Source: Eucommia ulmoides
Taxonomy: Eukaryota > Streptophyta > Magnoliopsida > Garryales > Eucommiaceae
Assembly: GCA_016647705.1 (NCBI GenBank)
Contig: CM028335.1
Coordinates: 7,536,818-7,600,817, forward strand
Length of the DNA: 64,000 nt
Direction: 5' to 3'
A program made the position numbers and the translations under genes. The notes beneath the pieces were generated by a model, which was not told where the DNA came from, searched no databases, and saw nothing but the letters and a program-made list of their open reading frames with translations. Below, in pieces: positions 56,679 through 64,000 of the stretch (its first letter is position 1; each line of letters begins with the position of its first letter).

Positions 56679-59600
56679 TTAATGCGATCTTCTTGTTGAA
56701 TCCCTTTCGGCTCCGTTGCTGCTCCCTTTCCTTTCATTGTCTCTTTTCGTTCTAGGAGGAGTAAGTGGCACCCACCGTGAACTCCGGACTGGGTGGGTGT
56801 CTGGATGGGTTTCCGGGTCGTATTTTTGCGAAGCGAGGTAAGACAAAGCCGTGACAACATCAGCAATTACTGGACGCATATCGGGATGCTCCTCGACACA
56901 CATTGCCGCCACGGCTAATGCTTGATACAAACCCCTTTCCGGGTACTGACCACAGAGCAACGGATCGACCATGGTCGAGAGTTTTCTTCGATCTTTGAAT
57001 AACGGTCTTGCCTAATTTCAAAAGAGATGTTGCAATATGAAAGTTAAATAAACAAACAAAATGCTAATGATAAATAATAATTATTTTAAAATTATGTTCG
57101 GGTACGAGTTTTAAACCAAACTTGGAAAAAATCTTAGACAAGTAGAGTGCTTTCTTACCCACGAGACAAGATTGTGTTCTCCTCCATTTTTTGAGTTCTC
57201 GACCGCCTTCCGGCCAGTAATGATCTCCAAAAGAACAACTCCGAAACTATAAACATCTGATTTCAAAGTCAACTGTCCAGTCATTGCGTACTCCGGTGCA
57301 CAATAGCCATAGGTACCCATAACCCTAGTAGAAACATGAGTGTTGTCCCCAACGGGGCCCACTCTTGCCAACCCGAAATCGGATAACTTGGGGTGATAAA
57401 ATTCGTCGAGCAAAATATTGGAGCATTTCAAATCACGGTATATTACTGGGGGGCTAGCTTTGTCGTGTAGATACTCCAATCCCTTTGCAGCTCCGGCAGC
57501 AATTTTCATTCTCGTATCCCAATTTAGTTTTTTCCTACTGGGTGTTGGATCTACAAAAATAAGCCTTCGAAATTAATTTTTCGATTCATTGTTGATAAGG
57601 TGGCAAGATATTTTTAAATAAAATTTATATTTTTTCTCGATTTGTGTGTGTCATCCTTGTGCTGAGGCCATATTATTCTCTATACCCTTCCAATTTTATA
57701 GGATATCCCCAAAAAGTAAATCTGTACCCTTCCAATTTTATAGGATGTACCCGAAGAGACAAAAATTACTTTTTTTGTTAAGAAAACAAATCCCTTTTTG
57801 AAATCAAATTCCTTCTTCAAATGCCTCATCCAAATGGGAACAATTTTGTCTTATTCCCAAAAATTGGAAGCAGAACATAAACAATTGTTTTTTTTCCCGA
57901 ATCACTTTATACAATAATGCAAAAATTAAAACTGGGAACAGAAACAAAATATGGAAAAAGAATAAATCTACTTTTGTTTAATATCAATATCTAGATATTT
58001 AGGAGAAATTTTTGGAAACGAAAACAGAATGGTTCCTAAAAATCTTCGTTTCTATTCCAAAATTTTTGCAAAGAAAAAAATCTAACAAACACCACCCATG
58101 TGACGGAAACCAAGACGCGGATTTCAAAAACATGCTAGCCATGAAGATGTTCATCTAAACATCCAAGGCATGTATTCATAAAACCATGATTGCTCACAGA
58201 TTTATGTCTTTGTTCCAAGATTTTTTGGAACAAAAACACTAAGGTGGCGTTTGGTAACCGTTTCTGTTTCCATTCCAGCAGTGGGATGAGAATGGGATGG
58301 GATGAGAATTTTGTTTTCTTTTTGGGAGTAGAATCGCGTTTGGTAACGATAATTTTTTTTTTTTGTTTTGGGAAGGGAATTGTGTTTGGTAACGGTTTTA
58401 TCCTAATTTTTTTTTTTCTTCTGTTTTGGCTTGACGGTGGTGGCGCCGTCGCCGGGCGGTGGTCGGCCGGTAGGTGAATAGTGACCATGTGTTTTGGGAA
58501 TGGAATGGGAATAATGAGAAACAACTTTTTTTTGTTTCTCATTTCTTAAGAAAAAAGTGGGCACAATTCTCAAATGGGAATAAAATGGAAACGAAAACAA
58601 AAATTACTAAACGCTATTTCCAAACAGAATTCCCCAAAATCTGGGAATGGAATGGGAATTTCTGGAATGGAAATGGTTACCAAACGGGGCAACCGCCACC
58701 CAAGTGACAAAAGCCAACATGTGGATTTTAAGAACATACTAACCGCAAAACTCTAACGAACCAAGAGCCATGTACTCATAAACCAGAATTGTTCCCAAAT
58801 TTCTACTTCTATTCCATTTTTTTGGGAACAGAAACGCTAAACAAAAAGCCACCTAAGCGACAAAAACCAAGTAGATGTGGAAGTTAAGAACACATACTAA
58901 CCGTGAAGATGTTCCTCTAAAGAACCGAGCGCCATGTACTCATAAACCAGAAGTCTTTGATCTCCGTCGGCACAATAACCGATGAGATTGACGAGGTTAG
59001 AATGGTGTAGCAAACTTAACATCAACACTTCAACCAGGAACTCTCTGTTCCCCTGTAACCCTTTTCGATCGAGTTGCTTTATGGCAACAACCTACACGAT
59101 AAACAAATAGAGAACATTATAAGATTGTCCTTCAAATAATTTTTATTCTCGTTCTTTTTGGCCTCTTTATTTTTTAGTTCTTCGAATAAGTTTAAGTGTT
59201 TCAGTTAATATTAACTAGATGTTTAATTTTGTATTTGATATCAATATCATAATTGAAGTCAATTACGATGTGGTAGGGACTAAAAAAAATTAGTTGGTAC
59301 TGATTTAAAAATAAGTTGTTCTATAAATAAGATAAAAAAAGTTAAAAATAGAAAACAGAGGATTATATAATAAGAACCCCAAACAATAAGAGAAAATGTA
59401 AAAAAATTTATCAACCTTTCTTTTTTTTTTTGGTTTTTACGGCAGGCCAGCTTATGTGCACTCCTCCACATCGGTCTGTTGTATTCAGGATTAAATTCAT
59501 AATTTAATTCATGGAGTGCTCTTTAGGAGAATCAAACACTGGTTGACAAGGATAGGAGGCACCTCCCCTTGCCAACCGGACTAACATTTCTTGGGTGTCA

Positions 59601-61134
59601 AAATTTTATCACTAATTCACCACGAATTGAGAAAACGGAAACCTTTTGAAAGTATGAAAATCCATAGCCATTCTACATCTAATTAGATATTTTGAACAAG
59701 AAGAGTTTATGCTTGCCAAATCCCCATGTTTGGTGTATAAATCGCCATAACTATTAGTCGTGTATTCGAGAAAATCATAATTATGCAGAATATTAAGAGA
59801 AAAATTACACGGGAACTAGAAAATGCTCTAATTTTCATTCAATCTTCAAGGAAAAAATCAAAATAAAATAAAGTTGACCGACCTGATTAGAGCTTTCGAG
59901 TCTCCCTTTGTATACTCTACCGAAACCGCCCTCTCCAAGAAGACAATCGCCCCGGAAATTTCTAGTTGCAGCTGCCAGTGTACCGAATGTAAAAGTCTTG
60001 GCAGCAATTTGATTTGATTTTTCATCTTTAGAGGCATCCTTTGCCTTTGCCTTTGCCTTCAACGATGAATTTGCCTTTGGTTTCTCTGCAAATATAAGCA
60101 TGACATTAAAAGAAAAAAAAAAGAAGGAAGAACCACGAATAAAAGAAACAATGAAAGCACAAAGCAAACATATCTTAAAGAACAAGTTCTCATTTTCATT
60201 CCACGAACCAAAACGTTCCCATCTTGGGAAACAAAAGCATTTGTGTTTTTCTATTTCAACTAGAGTTTCACCATTACAATTACTTGCACACCGGGCGCGC
60301 TAGTGGGTGTGAGAGTAATAAAAAAAAAGAATATCCCAAAGTTTTATCTCAAATGGCTTTATATGGTTATGTTGTATAAGTTAACATAACATTTAGTCAT
60401 TGACCATCCAATCACATAAAGTGTAGAAACCCAATGGGCCTAAATCACACTTTCACACTTAAAAACTCGCCCGGTGAGAGAAGGATTCTCTTATGCTTTA
60501 TATATAGTTCAGAATTAAATATTACAAACCATGAGAGATTGAACATGCTCCTTCACGCGCAGGGTGTTCTTTGACAAACCACTACGAACAGATATTGGGG
60601 AGCCCAAAACAGGATTCAACATAAAGAAGCAATTTGGGATCCATAGTTTTATTATAATACTTTTCCACTTTGAATACCCAACCTTCTGGTTCATCTTCTT
60701 TTAGGGTAAACACTACATCACTATTTTGGGGGGAAAACCCCATAAGCAAATGTTGACAATTCCGACAAGGGTAAAGCTTATGAACAACTAAAGAAGGTTT
60801 GGACTTTGCTACAACATTCAATATATATATATATATATATATCCATGTGTGTATGATGATCACCCATATCATCTAAACAATTATTGAGTAGTTTCAAAGA
60901 AGTTCTAGAAATAGATTAGTGGTGGGTGTTCTTAAAACTAAATGAATTGTCCGAATTTGGAAGGTTTATGATAAACCCACAACTTTAAAAAAAAAAAAAT
61001 TATTGGGAAGCTACACACACACACACATACATACCTGAAGAAGGTCGGATCGGATCGAGTGGCTCCTTCTCCTTCCTCTTCGTCTTTTTCTTCGATGTGT
61101 GCTTTGATTGTCCAGAGCACGGAAACCAGCCCAT
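56679..61134 (-). CDS. PBS1-like receptor-like cytoplasmic kinase (RLCK VII), 405 aa, 5 exons
   Basis: Minus-strand exons 61134-61035, 60085-59883, 59091-58902, 57550-57159 and 57011-56679 join in frame (1218 nt). The protein starts [10 protein letters not shown]: Gly2 fits N-myristoylation and Cys6 palmitoylation, so plasma-membrane attachment is likely; a Lys-rich linker follows. Kinase motifs are complete: [11 protein letters not shown] (84-94), VAIK (Lys106), IYRDLKCSN (Asp204), DFG (Asp222), [15 protein letters not shown] and [12 protein letters not shown]. The C-terminus ([21 protein letters not shown] and a basic tail) is typical of the PBS1/PBL subfamily, which relays signals from pattern-recognition receptors. 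The loop before the activation segment reads [10 protein letters not shown] rather than the GDKSHVS of PBS1 cut by the AvrPphB protease. A GA-repeat (61,139-61,167 on the genome) sits in the 5' UTR directly before the ATG. I cannot assign the exact PBL number. Confidence 0.94.
58080..58960 (-). repeat. Three tandem copies of the exon 3 end plus donor region of the kinase gene
   Basis: The segment containing the last ~45 bases of exon 3, its donor and the first ~50 bases of intron 3 (about 58,855-58,955) recurs, diverged, at about 58,690-58,790 and 58,085-58,195. Each copy has, on +, C(A/T)AAG(T/C)GAC or CATGTGAC, CATACTAACC or CATGCTAGCC, and CATGTA(C/T)TCATAAA. A MITE separates two of them. 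Confidence 0.78.
58243..58700. mobile_element. Harbinger-like MITE with GC-rich core in kinase intron 3
   Basis: Starts GGTGGCGTTTGGTAACCG and ends, inverted, GGTGGCGGTTGCCCCGTTTG. Flanks TAA and CAA are a weak target duplication. The interior matches the element at 45137 (GTTTTATCCTAA, then a GC-rich GGTGGCGCCGTCGCC part). Confidence 0.7.
59418..59592 (-). mobile_element. tRNA-derived SINE in kinase intron 2
   Basis: On the minus strand: box-A-like TTAGTCCGGTTGGCAAGG, box-B-like AGTGTTTGATTCTCC, and a tail seen as T-run near 59,421-59,431 on +. Boundaries are approximate. Confidence 0.6.
60425..60620 (-). mobile_element. TRIM-type LTR remnant in kinase intron 1
   Basis: On the minus strand, CACCCTGCGCGTGAAGGAGCA (a polypurine-tract-like region, with the same flanking text as in TBC intron 10) is followed at 60545 by an LTR start TGTTCAATCTCTC and a TATATATAAAGC stretch. 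It is a partial fossil of the family seen in the TBC gene. Confidence 0.6.
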
Positions 61135-61135
61135 T

Positions 61136-61138
<3 letters not shown>

Positions 61139-61167
<29 letters not shown>
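61139..61167. repeat. (CT)n/(GA)n tract in the kinase 5' UTR
   Basis: A CT run on +, i.e. GA on the sense strand of the kinase gene, ends a few bases before the start codon. GA-rich leaders are common in plant genes and may affect promoter or leader activity. Confidence 0.85.
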
Positions 61168-61168
<1 letters not shown>

Positions 61169-61289
61169 ATTATTACTTGGCGAATAGTAGAGCTCGAGTA
61201 CAAAAAGCTGAAAGGGAATGGCAGAACCCAACTCTCGATTGCGACCGAAAGGGGAGAGAGAGAGTGAGCGCAATGTACTAGAGCTTCAA

Positions 61290-62198
61290 TGGTGATGCAT
61301 ATTCCTTAAAAGTAACCTGCAATATGCAACGCACAGTGACAGTAGTGAGAGTATCAAGCTTGGTCAAACTTGGGGTGCGATTTCCCCAATCGCACCACTT
61401 GATTTGGGTGGCTAATTTAACAGTTTGATTTGAATGGATATTTTAACAGTGCGATATTTTTTTAAATATTTTTTAATATTAAAATTAAAAATTTATTTAA
61501 TTTTTTTTTATTTTTTATTTAGTTTGAATTTCAATTAAAATTATATATATATATATAATTAAAAATTAATTAAGTAATCTAATTCAATTTAAATAAAATA
61601 AAATTAATAAAATAGTCTCGTCATTTTTTTAGCAAAAAGTTCAGTCTGTGCTAAATATCAGTGTTATTTTGGCAGAGATTATCGTTCGTCGACGTCGGTA
61701 GATTTCTTTATTTTATAGACAGCACAGCATCTGATGCTCTAAATAGTAATGCCATAATTAAACTATTTTGTCTAAGCCCATAAAGTAGCTTTCTTTTTGT
61801 TGTTGGGGTGGATGGAATGGACCTAAAAAGACTCAAAAAAGCCTTTATTTGTTTAAATAACAATTAATAAGTCCTTCAGGGTTAAACCTTTACCTACGTA
61901 AATGCAACAACCAAATAGAAAAGTGGGGGCAGCCAATTTAAGAGTTTGCATGCCGCAGATAGAGAGAAGAAAGTAGAGATTCGGACTTGAGAAAGCCGAT
62001 TCTTGCCCGAATATCTTGTCATCATTTCTAATTTTTTTCATTTGATTTTTGGAGAACTGATTTTGTGAAAATCGATTTCTCAAGAACCGATTGTATTTTC
62101 TGTGAAAGCCGGTGACAACAGATTTTTGCGGAAAGACATTTACATTTTTCTTCTAAGCTTTTAATTTTTTTCATTTTCTTTCCTCCTCCCTCTCTCTT
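61290..62198. other. Kinase upstream region and AT-rich spacer
   Basis: No gene is seen. The presumed kinase promoter lies in the first few hundred bases. Around 61,378-61,450 GGTGCGATTTCCCCAATCGCACC forms a short perfect-looking hairpin (two arms split here: GGTGCGATT and AATCGCACC). Confidence 0.5.
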
Positions 62199-62201
62199 AG
62201 A

Positions 62202-62813
62202 ACAACTCTAACTCACCGGGCAAAGGATAGACAAATAAATTAACTATCATTTTGACTAAACGAGAATGAAAATATGAACTTCAACTCATTAGTCATTAAA
62301 GTAAGCAAAATGCCTTTACCCTTAACTATTAGCTATATTTGGAGAATTTCCTCCCTCTAGACAAAAAAATATAGCGCAAAAAATAGTAGTTATTCTAAAT
62401 ACAAAGTAGACTTGAGTTATTTAATTTGGCTATTAAATTAAAGTTGACTATTTTATTTAGATTAGTTTAAGTTATTTAATTAAAGTGTATTATTCAATTA
62501 TTTATTACTCATTTTTTTGGTTATTTTTTCATTTAATTATATCTCATTATGTTTTTATTGTTCAAATTTTAATAATTTGAATTTTAGTTAATGTTATTTT
62601 TTTATATATATTCAATTTATTTTTATATCATTTTTATTATACTCAAATAGAAGTTGAAAAATTTTAAATTAAAAATTAATAAATAAAAAATAGCTAATGT
62701 AATTGCTTATTTGAGTTGGAGTGAAATAATATTTTGAAGTAAGCAAAATACTATTCGAATTGACATTTGATTCATTTACCCAGTGCAAATATATAAATGG
62801 GTTGGAGTTGCTC
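62202..62813. mobile_element. MITE with GARCAACTCYAAC termini, 612 bp
   Basis: Ends GAACAACTCTAACTCACC and, inverted, GAGCAACTCCAACCCATT; flanked by TTA at 62199-62201 and 62814-62816, suggesting a Harbinger/Tourist-like origin. The interior is AT-rich without coding sequence. Confidence 0.75.
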
Positions 62814-62816
62814 TTA

Positions 62817-64000
62817 CTTGTTTTCCCCTTCACTCTCTTACAATTCAAAATTCTACCCCGCCCTCCCCCCCCAAAAAAAAAACCGCCCACCACCACCCTC
62901 CAGTGCCGACCTTAGGTAATTGGGTACCCAAAACGAACTATTATAATGGATCTTTTTCTATAATATCTTACTTTTCTTAAATAATAGCAACGTAGAATAA
63001 TTTTTTATCAATTTAATTAAAAAATAAAAGTAAATGAAGATCAAGTTTACAATAACAATACCTTCTGCTTTTTTTAGCGTCTTCATTTTCAGTCTTTTTT
63101 TAAATGTTTAATTTTGGGTTTCTTTTCCCCTAGATGGGCCTTTTTTTTTTTCCTTTCAAGATGGGACTTTTTTAATGTTTTTTTTTCTTTGTTTGGAGGC
63201 TACTTAAAAAATTACAAATGAATTGGCACATGGCTATGATGTCTCTCAAAATTTGGGGCCCAAAGCAGTTGCTTTGGTTATGTTGGGCCAGGGTCAGCCC
63301 TCCCCCCCCCCCCCCCCCCCCCCCCCCGAGCCACCATCATCACCGCCGGAACCACCGCCCTCCTAGAGCCACCATCATCACCGTCAGTTGTCCCCTCTCT
63401 CTCACACACATCTCCACTCTCTATATATAATATGCATCTCTGTATGTTAGAAAGAGAGATATGACATGAGAATAAGTAGGAAAGAGAGAGATGGTGGTGG
63501 TGGTGGATCCACGAGGATGGTGGCGCCGACAATGATGTGGTGGTGATGGATGGTGATGGTGGCCCATCAGGGGAAAGGGTTTTTTGATGAATGGAGTATT
63601 ACTCTCACTGAGCTGAAACCGGAGTCGAGTAACTAACGGTGTCAGAGAATATTTGTAAGCTTGACAGAATATTCACAAAGGAAGATTGGTGAGCTATACA
63701 AACTGAAAGATATTGTTCTAACTGGGGGAACTACTGTCAAACATGGTTTCAATAGTACAAACAAACAAAGGATATCTGGGCATCTTGAAAGAAATTGTCC
63801 AGGAAGAGAAGCAGGTTCGACAGATTGCTCTAGAATTGACGCTAATAATGTTTCTCACGCTTGCATGGGAGATGATGCACTCTTACAAGGGCATGAACAT
63901 CATGTGGCATTGCTGATAAAGATGTTAGGATAAAGGATGTCTTGTATTTGCATCTCCCCATCTGCACATGAGCACTAGTTTCGTAGTTGGTGCAAGTTGT
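62817..64000. other. Intergenic DNA with a C26 run and a doubtful ORF
   Basis: A run of 26 C lies at 63302-63327, followed by CACCATCATCACCG-type repeats. A plus-strand frame at 63661-63933 (90 codons) contains RKIGELYKLKDIV, faintly like the segment before the integrase of Ty1/copia fossils. This is too weak to call a gene. Confidence 0.4.

Noticed and set aside
63661-63933. A 90-codon frame as a functional gene or clear copia fossil
   Set aside because: Only a faint similarity over a dozen residues and no supporting flanking domains.

Overview
This is a stretch of an AT-rich angiosperm (eudicot-type) nuclear chromosome. The evidence is GT-AG introns, plant-only gene families (lambda glutathione transferase, RLCK-VII kinase), an Au-type SINE, Harbinger/hAT MITEs, a Ty3 chromovirus and a Mutator-like element (MULE). 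Nothing in it is bacterial.

Layout. 0.54-11.4 kb: one large decayed MULE holding two convergent genes, a Ulp1-protease/DUF1985-like gene on + (1.09-6.30 kb) and a MuDR-type transposase on - (about 11.4-7.49 kb). Its non-coding DNA, but not its exons, is studded with the palindrome GTTAACGTTAAC and close variants. A 1-kb relative lies at 36.0-37.0 kb. 12.2-13.4 kb: foldback-like inverted repeat. 14.0-15.7 kb: a complete four-exon gene for a 254-aa coiled-coil protein (+). 18.2-20.75 kb: an internally deleted minus-strand Ty3-type LTR fossil. 21.5-29.1 kb: a broken Ty3 chromovirus. 30.0-33.8 kb: an intact ten-exon lambda-class GST gene (+). 37.35-41.94 kb: its tandem copy, which has lost the catalytic-Cys segment and taken three later insertions. 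42.8-45.7 kb: MITE-rich spacer with a second dispersed motif. 46.2-54.7 kb: a 17-exon TBC/RabGAP gene (+, 749 aa). 56.7-61.1 kb: a five-exon PBS1-like receptor-like cytoplasmic kinase gene (-, 405 aa). The remainder is AT-rich repeat or spacer.

The host genes do not form a pathway. They are ordinary neighbours: cytosolic thiol chemistry (GSTL), Rab GTPase control of membrane traffic (TBC), and plasma-membrane signalling (RLCK). The exon models given here were joined by hand from splice sites and every host model keeps frame, except exon 3 of the second GST copy.

The most interesting signal is the MULE. Arabidopsis VANDAL elements encode VANC proteins that bind family-specific short motifs clustered in the element's own non-coding DNA and counteract DNA methylation. 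Here a VANC-like gene (DUF1985-like plus Ulp1) sits in an element whose spacers and introns are saturated with one palindrome that is absent from its exons. That layout suggests a sequence-specific anti-silencing pair with a motif I do not recognise from described families. This is inference and needs testing on intact relatives, because this copy is broken.
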